The notes: generated from the letters alone by a model not told the origin. Positions 7,740 to 16,819 are shown, counted from the stretch's first letter. The stretch is DNA of 64,000 nt from Camelimonas abortus (GCF_042647165.1 NZ_JBHRUV010000004.1), one strand, 5' to 3'. Numbers and translations: made by a program.

Positions 7740-9590
7740 ATGCCTGCAGCGTTCCCCAAGCCTCCCTTCGCGGACATCCCCTCGCGGGTCGCCGCGTACC
7801 GGGCCGGGCGCGACGCGGCCGCGGACCTGAAGGAGACCTGCGCCGCCGTCGCCGCCGCCGCGGACTCGCACGCCTTCATTTCCGTGACGCCGGTGGAGAC
7901 GGCGCTGGAGATGCTGGCGGCCGCCGCCGCCCGCGCCGCCGCCGGCGAGGAGCTGCCGCTCTTCGGCGTGCCCTTCGCGGTCAAGGACAACATTGACGTT
8001 GCGGGCCTGCCCACCACCGCCGCCTGCCCCGCCTTCGCCTACACGCCGGCGCGCTCCGCCGCGGCGGTGGAGCGGCTGGTGGCCGCCGGCGCCATTCCGG
8101 TGGGCAAGACCAACCTCGACCAGTTCGCCACCGGCCTCAACGGCACGCGCTCGCCCTATGGCGCGCCGGCCTCCGTGTTTGATCCGGCGCGGGTTTCCGG
8201 CGGCTCCAGCTCCGGCTCGGCGGTCGCCGTGGGCGCCGGCCTCGTGCCCTTCGCCCTCGGCACCGACACCGCCGGATCCGGCCGCGTGCCGGCGGCCTTC
8301 AACAATGTCGTGGGGCTGAAGCCGACCCGGGGCCTGATCAGCACGGCCGGCGTCGTCCCGGCCTGCCGCTCGCTGGACTGCGTCTCGGTTTTCGCCGGCT
8401 CGACGGCGGACGCGCTGCTGGCGACGCGCGTCGCCGCCGGCTTTGACGCCAACGATCCCTGGTCGCGCGAGGCGCCCGCAGGCGCCCTCGCGGCGCCGCA
8501 GCCCGGGCCGTTCCGCTTCGGCGTGATCGACGCCGCGACCCTGGCGGAATGCGCCCCCGGCTACCGGCAGGCCTATGAGGCGTGCGTGGCGCGGCTCGCC
8601 GCGCTTGGCGGCGCGCCGGTGGCGGTGGACTGGTCGCCGCTGCGCGAGGCGGCGACGCTGCTCTACGGCGGCCCATGGGTGGCGGAGCGGCTGGCGGCCA
8701 TCCGCGACTTCATGGCTGGCGCCGCAGACGAAGTGCATCCGGTTGTACGCGCCGTCATCGCCGGCGGCGAAGCCTACAGCGCCGTGGACGCCTTTGAGGG
8801 CCAGTATCGCCTGCAGGCGCTGGCGCGCGCGGCGCAGACCATCTGGCGGGCGGTGGACCTGGTGCTGCTGCCCACCGCCCCGGGGCATCCGTCGATCGCC
8901 GAGGTGCTGGCGGATCCTGTCGGCGCCAACGCCCGGCTCGGCCTGTTCACCAATTTCGTCAACCTGATGGATCTCGCCGCCCTGGCGGTTCCGGCCGGGA
9001 TCGGGGCGGACGGCCTTCCCGCCGGCGTCACCCTGGTGGGGCCGGCGTTCAGCGACGGCCGGCTGGCCGCCATCGGCGACCTGCTGCACCGGGCGGCTCC
9101 CGAGGCGCGCATCGGCGCCACGCCCGCGCGCCTCGCCGAAGCCGTCACCGTGGCGGAGCTGGGCGACGCCGCCCTGACGGGCGCCGGCGCCGCGGCCGAC
9201 GGCATCATCCTCGCCGTGGTTGGCGCGCATTTGCGCGGCCAGCCGCTCAACTGGCAGCTCACGCAGCGCAATGCGGAATTTTTGGGCGCCGCGCGAACGG
9301 GCGCCGGTTACAGCCTCTACGCCCTGCCCGGAACCGCGCCGGCCAAGCCGGGCCTGATCCGGGACGGGGGCCCGGGCGGGGTGGAGCTGGAGCTCTGGCG
9401 TCTCGGTCCGGCGGAGTTTGGCACGTTTGTTGCAGAGATACCGGCGCCGCTGGGCGTCGGCTCGGTCGAACTCGACGACGGCAGGGTCGTCAAGGGCTTT
9501 CTCTGCGAGGCATGGGCCCTGAAGGGGGCCCGCAACATCACCGCGTTCGGCGGCTGGCGCGCCTACCGCGCTGTCGCAGACGCCGCCTGA
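7740..9590 (+). CDS. atzF: Allophanate hydrolase (amidase-signature family)
   Basis: A 616-residue enzyme hydrolysing allophanate (urea-1-carboxylate) to ammonia and CO2. The amidase-signature domain (about 1-450) keeps the catalytic triad K82 (VKDNID), cis-Ser S156 (SGGSSSGS) and nucleophile S180 (GTDTAGSGR). The C-terminal domain (about 470-610; AVVGAHLRGQPLNWQL ... ITAFGGWRAY) is the extra domain that separates AtzF and urea amidolyase from plain amidases. Length fits AtzF. GGAG lies 8 nt before the ATG. No urea carboxylase, biuret hydrolase or carboxyguanidine deiminase is nearby, so the source of allophanate is open. It is the first gene of an operon with an ABC importer. Confidence 0.93.
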   Translation: MPAAFPKPPFADIPSRVAAYRAGRDAAADLKETCAAVAAAADSHAFISVTPVETALEMLAAAAARAAAGEELPLFGVPFAVKDNIDVAGLPTTAACPAFAYTPARSAAAVERLVAAGAIPVGKTNLDQFATGLNGTRSPYGAPASVFDPARVSGGSSSGSAVAVGAGLVPFALGTDTAGSGRVPAAFNNVVGLKPTRGLISTAGVVPACRSLDCVSVFAGSTADALLATRVAAGFDANDPWSREAPAGALAAPQPGPFRFGVIDAATLAECAPGYRQAYEACVARLAALGGAPVAVDWSPLREAATLLYGGPWVAERLAAIRDFMAGAADEVHPVVRAVIAGGEAYSAVDAFEGQYRLQALARAAQTIWRAVDLVLLPTAPGHPSIAEVLADPVGANARLGLFTNFVNLMDLAALAVPAGIGADGLPAGVTLVGPAFSDGRLAAIGDLLHRAAPEARIGATPARLAEAVTVAELGDAALTGAGAAADGIILAVVGAHLRGQPLNWQLTQRNAEFLGAARTGAGYSLYALPGTAPAKPGLIRDGGPGGVELELWRLGPAEFGTFVAEIPAPLGVGSVELDDGRVVKGFLCEAWALKGARNITAFGGWRAYRAVADAA

Positions 9591-9616
9591 AGAACACCGG
9601 AACAGGAGCACACATC

Positions 9617-10579
9617 ATGATCCAGCGCAGACAGTTCCTGATGGGCGCCGTCGCCGGCCTCGCCGCCCCGGCCATTCTCGGCCGCAGCGCCTTCGCCCAG
9701 GCGAAGCCCGTCGTGATCCGCATGGGCGCGCTCAAGCTGATCCATTCGATCGCGCCGTACTTCTACGAGCAGTTCACGCCCGCGGGTTACAGGATCGAGG
9801 TCGTGCCCTTCGAAAGCCCCACCGAAGGCAAGAACGCGGTGGTCACCAGGTCTGTCGATTTCGGCATGTTCGGCATCGCCGCGGGCCTGCTCGGCGCCTC
9901 GGCCGGCGAGCCGGTGGCCCTCATCGCCGGCGCCTGCAACAAGGGCGTGGGCGTGGTGGCCCGCAAGGACAGCGACATCAACACGATCAGGGACCTCAAG
10001 GGCAGGCGCGTCGCCATCTGGCCGGGCTCCACCCAGGAGATGTTCATCCTTGAGCGCCTGAGCCAGGAGGGCATGAGCATCCGCGACCTCACGCCGGTGC
10101 GCATCTCCTTCTCCGAGATGCACGCCGCCCTCGCCCGCGGCGACGTGGACGCCTATGTGGGCGCCGAGCCGGCCCCGGGCGTGAGCGTCTCCACCGGCGT
10201 GGGCAAGGTGGTGGAATATCCCTACGGCACGGCGCTCGGATCGCTGAACATGATCACCGCCACCCACCGGGACAACCTCACCGCCAAGGCCGAAGAGATG
10301 AAGGTGCTGCTCGAGGTGCACCGCAAGGCCTGCGAATACGCCATGGCCAACCCGGACCGCATGGCCGCCATGGCGGTGGCGAAGCTCGGCCAGAAGCCGG
10401 AGGCCATCGCCGTCTCCGTGCCCAACGTGGAGCTGGTGTGGGACTTCACGCCGGAAGACCGCAAGCGCGGCGAAACCTACGCCCGGCGCATGCTGGACCT
10501 GAAGCAGATCCGCCGCCTGCCTGACTTCGAGGCCTTCTTCCAGACCGCGGCGGTCGACAGGCTTGGAGGACGGGCATGA
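9617..10579 (+). CDS. ABC transporter substrate-binding protein (NitT/TauT, NMT1-like), Tat signal
   Basis: A 320-residue periplasmic binding protein. The start MIQRRQFLMGAVAGL follows AGGAG and contains a twin-arginine motif (RRQFLM) plus a hydrophobic stretch ending AFAQA, so export by Tat and cleavage near residue 29 is likely. The body (IRMGALKLIHSIAPYFY ... VDFGMFGIAAGLLGAS ... RRVAIWPGSTQEMF) is the NMT1/SsuA/TauA type. Its stop overlaps the next start by ATGA. Substrate unknown; co-transcription with atzF points to a ureide, carbamate or similar nitrogen compound. Confidence 0.9.
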   Translation: MIQRRQFLMGAVAGLAAPAILGRSAFAQAKPVVIRMGALKLIHSIAPYFYEQFTPAGYRIEVVPFESPTEGKNAVVTRSVDFGMFGIAAGLLGASAGEPVALIAGACNKGVGVVARKDSDINTIRDLKGRRVAIWPGSTQEMFILERLSQEGMSIRDLTPVRISFSEMHAALARGDVDAYVGAEPAPGVSVSTGVGKVVEYPYGTALGSLNMITATHRDNLTAKAEEMKVLLEVHRKACEYAMANPDRMAAMAVAKLGQKPEAIAVSVPNVELVWDFTPEDRKRGETYARRMLDLKQIRRLPDFEAFFQTAAVDRLGGRA

Positions 10580-11436
10580 CCATGGCCATTGAACCCGCCC
10601 GGGAAGCGCGCGCGGAAGGCGCCGCGCGCTTCCTCTTCCCCGGCTTCCGGGGCGTCGGCAGCCGCCTGGGCGACATCGCCCTGGCGCTGGCCTTCCCGGC
10701 CGCGATCTTCACGGTCTGGCATTTCGCCACCGTCGACGAGCCCTACTCGCTGGTGCCGCCGCCGGCGGAGGTGGCCCGCGCCATCTGGGACCTGGCCTTC
10801 GGCGGCGTCTATGACGACGCCTTCAGCGGGACGCTGCTCACGCACATTCTGGCCTCGGTGAGCCGGGTGCTCGGCGGCTTCTTCCTCGCCGTGCTGGCGG
10901 CCCTGCCGCTCGGCCTGCTGATCGGCCGCGTGCCGTTCGTGCGCCGGCTGGTGGATCCGACCCTGCAGATCCTGCGGCCCATTCCGGTCACCGCGTGGCT
11001 GCCGCTGGCGATGATCCTGTTCGGCATCGGGCCGCGCTCGGCCTTCTTCCTGGTGTTCCTCGGCGCGTTCTACCCGATCCTGGTGAACACCGTGTTCGGC
11101 GTGCGCAATGTGGAGCCGCGGCTGTTCGAGGCCGCGAGCATGCTGGGCTGCAAGGGCTCGGCGCAGTTCACCCGGGTGGTGCTGCCGGCGGCGCTGCCGG
11201 CGATCTTCACCGGCCTGCGGCTCGGCCTCGGCTTCGCCTGGGTGGTGATCGTCATCGGCGAGATGACCGGCGTGCAGACCGGCCTCGGCGCCATCATCAT
11301 GGAGGCCCGCCAGCTCTCGCGCACCGAGATCGTCATCTCCGGAATGGTGGCCATCGGCCTCCTTGGCTTCATCTCCGACCGCCTCGTCATGATGCTGGGC
11401 CGTCGTCTGCTCTCGTGGAGTCCGAACCATGTCTAA
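10576..11436 (+). CDS. ABC transporter permease (NitT/TauT type)
   Basis: A 286-residue inner-membrane protein with about six helices and the EAA-like coupling loop EAASMLGCKGSAQFTRVVLP near residue 185. This is the SsuC/TauC family. ATGA overlap with the binding protein and an 8-bp overlap with the ATPase show tight translational coupling. One permease gene implies a homodimeric channel. Confidence 0.92.
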   Translation: MTMAIEPAREARAEGAARFLFPGFRGVGSRLGDIALALAFPAAIFTVWHFATVDEPYSLVPPPAEVARAIWDLAFGGVYDDAFSGTLLTHILASVSRVLGGFFLAVLAALPLGLLIGRVPFVRRLVDPTLQILRPIPVTAWLPLAMILFGIGPRSAFFLVFLGAFYPILVNTVFGVRNVEPRLFEAASMLGCKGSAQFTRVVLPAALPAIFTGLRLGLGFAWVVIVIGEMTGVQTGLGAIIMEARQLSRTEIVISGMVAIGLLGFISDRLVMMLGRRLLSWSPNHV

Positions 11437-12208
11437 GGCGACCACGCCAATCCTCGAGCTGCGCAACGTCAGCAAGGTCTTCGACTTCAACGGCCAGCGC
11501 GTCCAGGCGCTCAGCGGCGCCAGCCTCACGGTGGAGAAGGGCGAGTTCATCTGCCTGATCGGCGCCTCGGGCTGCGGCAAGTCCACCCTGCTGCGCATCG
11601 CCGCCGGCTTCGAAACGCCCACCTCCGGCGAGGTGCTGATGTGGGGCAAGCCGGTGGAGGGACCCGACCCGTCGCGTGGCATGGTGTTCCAGGATTACGG
11701 CCTGTTTCCCTGGCTCACCGTGCGCGGCAACATCGCCTTCGGCCTTGTCTCCCGCGGCCGGCCGAAGGAGGAGATCGCCGCCACCGTGAACCGCTACATG
11801 GACATGGTGGGCCTGCGGAAGTTCGCCGACGCCTATCCGCACCAGCTCTCCGGCGGCATGAAGCAGCGCGTCGCCATCGCCAGGGTGCTGGCCAACGACG
11901 CCGAGATGGTGCTGATGGACGAGCCCTTCGGCGCCCTCGACGCCATGACCCGCGACCGCCTGCAGGACGAGCTGCTCGAGCTGTGGGCGGCCACCGGCCT
12001 CACCGTGCTGTTCGTGACCCACTCGATCGAAGAGGCGGTGTTCCTCGCCGACCGGGTGGTGGCGATGTCGCCGGGACCTGGCCGCATCGACAGCGAACTG
12101 GCCATCGACCTCGCCCGGCCGCGCAACGTGGCCTCGCCGGAGTTCAACGTCATCCGCGCCGGCCTGAACCAGCGCCTGCACAGCCACCACGCCCGCAAGG
12201 CCGCCTGA
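11429..12208 (+). CDS. ABC transporter ATP-binding protein (NitT/TauT type)
   Basis: A 259-residue ATPase (SsuB/TauB family). Walker A GASGCGKST at 45-53, Q-loop MVFQDYGLFPW, signature LSGGMKQR near 147, Walker B VLMDEPFGALDA, and switch His in FVTHSIEEA. It powers import by the preceding permease. A strong hairpin and T-tract follow at 12264-12295, marking the end of the atzF-ABC operon. Confidence 0.93.
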   Translation: MSKATTPILELRNVSKVFDFNGQRVQALSGASLTVEKGEFICLIGASGCGKSTLLRIAAGFETPTSGEVLMWGKPVEGPDPSRGMVFQDYGLFPWLTVRGNIAFGLVSRGRPKEEIAATVNRYMDMVGLRKFADAYPHQLSGGMKQRVAIARVLANDAEMVLMDEPFGALDAMTRDRLQDELLELWAATGLTVLFVTHSIEEAVFLADRVVAMSPGPGRIDSELAIDLARPRNVASPEFNVIRAGLNQRLHSHHARKAA

Positions 12209-12263
12209 GGCGCGCCATTTGCGGCCAGGGCGCCGGCGGCGGGCGACTCCGCTCAGGGTCGCG

Positions 12264-12295
12264 GGCCGGGTCCCGTTCCGTTCCGGGACCCGGCC
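12264..12295 (+). terminator. Rho-independent terminator of the atzF-ABC operon
   Basis: A perfect 12-bp GC-rich stem (12264-12275 with 12284-12295) and an 8-nt loop, followed by AGTTTTC. It lies 55 bp after the ATPase stop and ahead of the hydrolase gene, which may therefore have its own promoter or depend on read-through. Confidence 0.75.
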
Positions 12296-12347
12296 AGTTT
12301 TCGCTGCTGCTGCGACGACGCCGCGCCCGCATCAGGGAGGCTCCGCC

Positions 12348-13223
12348 ATGTCCGCGACATCCGTGTCGCCCGCACCCCCGCCGGCCGCGCAGGACGGCGA
12401 CTGGCGGCTGATGGACCAGACCGCCCGCGACGCCGCCTACAACAACGCCGCCGCCGTGGCTGACAGCGCCGGCTGGCTGGCGCGCTGGAGCGAGCGCAGC
12501 GCCCGCCTGCGCGCCAGCCGCCCGGAGCTGCTCGACGTTCCTTATGGTCCACGCCCGCGCAACCGCATCGACATACTGCGCAGCGGCGCGGCGGGAGCGC
12601 CGCTGTTCGTGTTCATTCACGGCGGCTACTGGCAGCGCAACAGCAAGGAGATCTTCACCTGCATGGCCGAGGGACCGCTGGCGCGCGGCTTCGACGTCGC
12701 CCTGCCCGGCTACACCCTGGCCCCGGAGGCGACCCTGACGGACATCGTCTCCGAAACGCACGCCGCCGTGCGCTTTCTGCGCCGCAATGCGACAGGCCTG
12801 GGATTATCATGTAGCCGGCTTATCGTCTCCGGATGGTCGGCCGGCGGTCATCTCGCCGCCAGCTGTCTGGAGCTTCCGGAAGTTGACGCCTGCCTCGCCA
12901 TCTCCGGCGTATTCGAGCTGGAGCCGCTCGCCCATACCTTTCTCAACGCGGCGCTGCGGCTGACGGAGCAGGAAATCGCCAGCCTGAGCCCCATACGCCG
13001 GCCGCCCGTGGGCGCTGGACCCGCGACCTTCGCATGGGGAACGCAGGAATTGCCGGAACTGCAGCGCCAGTCGCGCGCGGCGGCGGCGGCGTGGAGCGCG
13101 GCCGGCGTGGCCTGCGAAACCGCGCCGGTGGAGGGAGCGAACCATTTCAGCATTCTCGCCGGCCTGACCGCGCCGGACGGCGCCCTGACCGCGGCGCTGC
13201 TGGCGCTGTGTCAGCGCTGCTGA
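12348..13223 (+). CDS. Alpha/beta hydrolase, arylformamidase/carboxylesterase type (HGGYWQ)
   Basis: A 291-residue serine hydrolase. AGGGAGG precedes the ATG by 7 nt. It has an oxyanion-hole motif HGGYW at 91-95, nucleophile elbow GWSAGG with S164, and a C-terminal His at 266 (GANHFS), with the acid in between. HGGYW is characteristic of bacterial kynurenine-formamidase-like enzymes that cleave N-formyl or related amide bonds. No tryptophan-degradation genes lie nearby; the context is allophanate hydrolase plus importer, so an amide or carbamoyl substrate feeding that pathway is an inference. Confidence 0.82.
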   Translation: MSATSVSPAPPPAAQDGDWRLMDQTARDAAYNNAAAVADSAGWLARWSERSARLRASRPELLDVPYGPRPRNRIDILRSGAAGAPLFVFIHGGYWQRNSKEIFTCMAEGPLARGFDVALPGYTLAPEATLTDIVSETHAAVRFLRRNATGLGLSCSRLIVSGWSAGGHLAASCLELPEVDACLAISGVFELEPLAHTFLNAALRLTEQEIASLSPIRRPPVGAGPATFAWGTQELPELQRQSRAAAAAWSAAGVACETAPVEGANHFSILAGLTAPDGALTAALLALCQRC

Positions 13224-13434
13224 CCTTCCTGCAGGCCCCAGGCGCTCTCGCGGCGGCGACCGGAATGTGGCATGAGAGGCCGCAGGCGCAGGGCGGCGCC
13301 TGACCGGTTCATTCGCCGCCCGCGCGCTTTCCGGGCAGGCGGCGCGCCGCCTGTGCGCGAAGGCGACGCGAAATTTACAGGCCGAGGGAGCGCGGACGCC
13401 GCGCCTGCGCGCTCCCGCCTGCGGAGCCTTGCCG

Positions 13435-13767
13435 ATGAAAATTGCGCCCGGGCCTGATTTCAGGGCCAACCTGCAGCTGCTGCCGCCAGTCACCGACGTG
13501 CTGCGCATTGAGCTTGCCGACGCCAGCGGCGCGCCGGCGGGGGTCATCGAGAACCAGCCAGGCAAGCAGGGATCGCTGGCGGTGTACCAGTATCTCGCGC
13601 AGTGCTTCGGCGTGATTGACGCCGCGGCGGCGGAGCATGGCCTCGCCGTGTTCGGCGAGCATGTCGCCGACGCCCGCGCCCGCCCCGGCGCGCATCCCAA
13701 CATCGACCGCCTGCTGGCCATCGCCGCCGGCGGCGCCCCGCTTCAGGTCCGGATCGTCCGCGTCTGA
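13435..13767 (+). CDS. Uncharacterised small protein next to the hydrolase
   Basis: A 110-residue soluble protein, MKIAPGPDFRANLQLLPP. GGAG lies 8 nt before the ATG; a TTG two codons earlier is less well spaced. No signal peptide or membrane segment. The C-terminal half carries regularly spaced His/Asp/Arg (VFGEHVADARARPGAHPNID) before a final beta-like strand (LQVRIVRV). I do not recognise the family. Strong GC bias at third positions argues it is a real gene. It is 211 bp after the hydrolase on the same strand and may belong to the same pathway. Confidence 0.65.
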   Translation: MKIAPGPDFRANLQLLPPVTDVLRIELADASGAPAGVIENQPGKQGSLAVYQYLAQCFGVIDAAAAEHGLAVFGEHVADARARPGAHPNIDRLLAIAAGGAPLQVRIVRV

Positions 13768-14161
13768 ACCGCGCGGCGCCGGACGCGTGTGTGCCTGAAA
13801 AGTGGTCAGCGCGATCCGGGCCGGGACAGATATAATGGTTTTCCGGGTCTCCAGGCGCCCTGCGTCACGGCTGACGCGCAGGTCAGCCCTGAAGCGCACG
13901 GATCTGCAACTGACGCTGGCGGCGCCTGACCTGTCCGGCCGGCGGCTCCGCCCGGGCTACCTGCAGGCGGGGCGGACGGTCATGGGGCAGACCGCCTGCC
14001 GGTTCCGGGCGTCCGCCCGGACGACGGCGACGTCCCCTGCCCGTCAGGGAAGATAACCTTCCCGACCGGGACGCATGCGCGCCGCGCGCCATGCGGCGCG
14101 GTTTTCTGCGAACCGCCTCTGGCTGACGGGGCGCGAGAAGGAAGCGTTGAGGAGAAAGAGC
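13768..14161. other. Long, hairpin-rich leader ahead of ureJ
   Basis: 394 bp without a convincing gene. It holds several possible hairpins, for example GGGAAG-ATAAC-CTTCCC at about 14047-14063 and a GC-rich hairpin at about 14090-14105. Two short stretches (CTGCAACTG near 13908 and CAGACCGCCTGCCGG near 13988) faintly resemble parts of the cobalamin riboswitch, but the core boxes are not all present, so I do not call one. Confidence 0.35.
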
Positions 14162-14704
14162 ATGTCGCGACTTCGGTCTCTGGCGGCGGCGGGCGGCCTC
14201 GTGATGCTCCCGGGCGCGGCCTTCGCCCATCCGGGCTCCGGGCACGCCCACGGCTTCGTGGACGGTTTCATTCACCCGATCACCGGTCCCGATCACATGC
14301 TGGCGATGCTGGCGGTGGGCCTGCTCGCGGCCCGTCTGCGCGGCCGCGCGCTCTGGCAGGCGCCGCTGGCCTTCGTCGCCATGATGGCGGCCGGCGGGGC
14401 GCTGGCCTTCGCCGGCGTCAGCCTGCCCTTTGTCGAGGCGGCCATCCTGCTCTCGGTCGGCGTGCTCGGCGCCGCGGTCGTGCTGCGGCTGAACATGCCG
14501 TCGATCCTCGCCGCGGCCCTGGCCGGCTTCTTCGCCGTGTTCCATGGCCACGCGCATGTGGCGGAGATGCCGGCCCATACCGGCGTGCTGGCTTTCGGCC
14601 TCGGCTTCATCGCCGCAACCGTGCTGCTGCACGCCGCCGGCGCCGGCGTTGGCTTCGCCATCGGCCGCTTCACGCGGCGCCGCAGCGCGCCGGCGCCGGC
14701 CTGA
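14162..14704 (+). CDS. ureJ: HupE/UreJ-family nickel (or cobalt) permease
   Basis: A 180-residue membrane protein with a cleavable signal (cut after AFA, residue 22, leaving an N-terminal His-rich HPGSGHAHG), five to six hydrophobic helices, and the family metal motif HPITGPDH (H38, D44, H45). A second His cluster FHGHAHVAE lies in a later loop. GAGGAG precedes the ATG. Family members move Ni2+ or Co2+ across the membrane. Placement beside the urease operon, which needs nickel, favours nickel. It is on the opposite strand and converges on ureD, so it is regulated separately. Confidence 0.88.
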   Translation: MSRLRSLAAAGGLVMLPGAAFAHPGSGHAHGFVDGFIHPITGPDHMLAMLAVGLLAARLRGRALWQAPLAFVAMMAAGGALAFAGVSLPFVEAAILLSVGVLGAAVVLRLNMPSILAAALAGFFAVFHGHAHVAEMPAHTGVLAFGLGFIAATVLLHAAGAGVGFAIGRFTRRRSAPAPA

Positions 14705-15166
14705 CGGCCCGCCCCTGTCCACTTCCGCAACTGGCGGGATAGCCGCTTCGCCCGAACGCAGGCGCGCGACGCAATGGCGCCTGCGCCCGGGCGATGTCGC
14801 GCTGGACAGTCACGCTGGTCCAGTCGCAGGGCAGGAAGAGCTGACCGATATTACGAAAATATTCCCAGCACGATATTCCCAGCCCGCCGGCGTCGGGAAA
14901 AGCGGTCGCGTTACTGAGACCAGCTGTCGCCAGCGTCGGCGAACGCCGGCGACGCCAAGCCTGCCGAAAGAACCGGCGCCGGCAGCCGGCAGCCAGGCGG
15001 CCGGCGCGAACGGAACGGTGGAGCCGGGAACAGCCCGGCTGCGCGTCAGCGCGATCCCATGAAGAACGCCTGGCCGACGCCCTCAGGCAAACCGCAACGG
15101 GTTCATTCCCTTCCGCTCTGCAGCCGTCGCGCCCCCTCACCTGCGCGGCGCCATGCGGCGGACCGT
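14705..15166. other. Convergent intergenic region between ureJ and ureD
   Basis: 462 bp between two converging genes. I found no gene. A short AT-richer patch with the near-repeat GATATTMCC (about 14846-14885) is visible, and GC-rich inverted repeats occur, but none has a clear T-tract. Confidence 0.45.
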
Positions 15167-16105
15167 TCAGCGCCAGAGCCAGCGCGCCGCGACAGTGCGG
15201 TTGCGCGCCTCCTCGCGCACGATGCGCCAGAAGCGGCGCGCCTCCTCGCGCACGTCATAACTTTCAATCCCGACCACCCGCAGAACGAGGCCGGCCCGGT
15301 CCGGCAGCCGCGACACGCCGGCCATGGCGCGCCGCTCGCTTGGCGGCGGAAACAGCGGCTCGAACCGGGCCTGGACGCGCTCCGCCACATCCGGCGGCGT
15401 CAGGCACAGGATGCTGGCGAAGGCGTCGAACCCGCCCATGCAGGCGCCGAAGTTGACGCACGGGTCGCCGCCCTCCAGCAGCAGCTTCTCCGCGAACAGC
15501 GCGCGCCCGTCCGGCCGGCGCACGCGCACCGCCATCGACAGCAGGTCGAGGCCAAAACGCTCGTCCGCGCGGTGATGCTTGCGCCCGCTCATCACCATCT
15601 CGCCGTAAAGCACGGTGGCGTCTTCGGCGACGACGATGTCCGTGTCGTTGATGAAGCGCGAATTGCGGGAGGGAATGGTGAAGTCCGGCAGGTGCTCCAG
15701 ATATCCCCCCGCCTCCACGACAATGTTCTGCCGCTGGGAGGCGTAGTTGGCGTCCATCTGGTGGATGCGCGTGGCGCTCTGGGTGGTGACGTGGGCGCAG
15801 GCGCCGGCGCCCACGCTGATGTCGATCGTGTAGCGGTCGCCCTGGAGCATGCCGCCGCCCAGCGAGATGACCTGCACCACCGGCAGCTCCGGCATGGCCT
15901 CGTCGCAGTAGAGCGCCTGCTGCGCCAGCAGCGGCGCGGCGCGATAGAGGTCATGCAGCACGCAGCGGCCGTGGCGCAGCGCGAACCCGAGGCGCAGCGC
16001 CCCCACCTTGCCCGGCGCCGCCGCGCGCATCTGGCGCGGCTGGCTCTGGTAGGCCTGCACCTCGCGGGCGGCGTCGAGACGGGCGAGCGCTTCGGGCAGG
16101 GACAT
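15167..16105 (-). CDS. ureD: Urease accessory protein UreD (UreH)
   Basis: A 312-residue scaffold that binds apo-urease and, with UreF and UreG, delivers nickel. Typical stretches are GGGMLQGDRY, HVTTQSATRIHQM and YLEHLPDFTIP. It is the last gene of the operon (order ABCEFGD, like the second urease cluster of Brucella and Yersinia rather than the D-first order). It starts 3 nt after the ureG stop, so translation is coupled. Confidence 0.95.
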   Translation of the reverse strand: MSLPEALARLDAAREVQAYQSQPRQMRAAAPGKVGALRLGFALRHGRCVLHDLYRAAPLLAQQALYCDEAMPELPVVQVISLGGGMLQGDRYTIDISVGAGACAHVTTQSATRIHQMDANYASQRQNIVVEAGGYLEHLPDFTIPSRNSRFINDTDIVVAEDATVLYGEMVMSGRKHHRADERFGLDLLSMAVRVRRPDGRALFAEKLLLEGGDPCVNFGACMGGFDAFASILCLTPPDVAERVQARFEPLFPPPSERRAMAGVSRLPDRAGLVLRVVGIESYDVREEARRFWRIVREEARNRTVAARWLWR

Positions 16106-16108
16106 GGC

Positions 16109-16765
16109 TTAACCCGCAGACCGCGCCGCGGCGCGGGCGCGGGCGACGGGAAGGTCAAACAGCGCCATGTCGAGGATGAGACCGATCAGCTCGTCAACGC
16201 CCTCGCCGGTCTTGCAGTTGGTGAAGACGTACGGGCGGCAGCCGCGGACGATCCTCGAATCCCGGTCCATCACCTCAAGGCTCGCGCCGACATAAGGAGC
16301 GAGATCCTTCTTGTTGATCACCAGAATGTCCGACTGGCACACGCCCGCGCCGTTCTTGCGCGGAATCTTGTCGCCGCCGGCGACGTCGATGACGTAGATG
16401 TAGAAATCGGCCAGCGCCGGGCTGAAGGTCAGGGTGAGGTTGTCGCCGCCGGACTCGATGAAGATCACGTCGCTGTCCGGATATTTCTCCTCCAGCTCCT
16501 CCACCGCGGCGATGTTCATGGAGGGGTCTTCGCGCACCGCCGTGTGGGGGCAGGCGCCGGTCTCCACGCCGACGATCTTCTCCTCCACCAGCACGCCCTT
16601 CAGGGTGCGGCGCACCTGTCTGGCGTCCTCGGTGGTGACCACGTCATTGGTGATGATCAGCGGCTTCACGCCAAGCCCGATCAGGCGCGGCGTGATGGTC
16701 TCGATGATCGCCGTCTTGCCTGAGCCCACGGGCCCGCCGATGCCGATGCGGGTTATTCGCTTCAT
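16109..16765 (-). CDS. ureG: Urease accessory GTPase UreG
   Basis: A 218-residue SIMIBI GTPase that carries Ni2+ to the urease active site. P-loop GPVGSGKT at 11-18, metal-binding CPH at 72-74 (C72, H74), ESGGDNL switch and NKKDL guanine-specificity motif. Length is normal. Confidence 0.97.
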   Translation of the reverse strand: MKRITRIGIGGPVGSGKTAIIETITPRLIGLGVKPLIITNDVVTTEDARQVRRTLKGVLVEEKIVGVETGACPHTAVREDPSMNIAAVEELEEKYPDSDVIFIESGGDNLTLTFSPALADFYIYVIDVAGGDKIPRKNGAGVCQSDILVINKKDLAPYVGASLEVMDRDSRIVRGCRPYVFTNCKTGEGVDELIGLILDMALFDLPVARARAAARSAG

Positions 16766-16819
16766 GTCGTCCGGTCCATTCGTCGCCAGTCTGCGGTTCG
16801 CGGAAAGGTCACAGCGCGG

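Noticed and set aside
7683..9611. Minus-strand frame opposite atzF
   Set aside because: Compositional shadow of atzF.
13900..14010. Full cobalamin riboswitch upstream of ureJ
   Set aside because: Only two partial box resemblances; key conserved blocks were not found by eye, so not called.
14846..14890. Near-repeat GATATTACG / GATATTCCC between ureJ and ureD as a repeat element
   Set aside because: Too short and only two imperfect copies.
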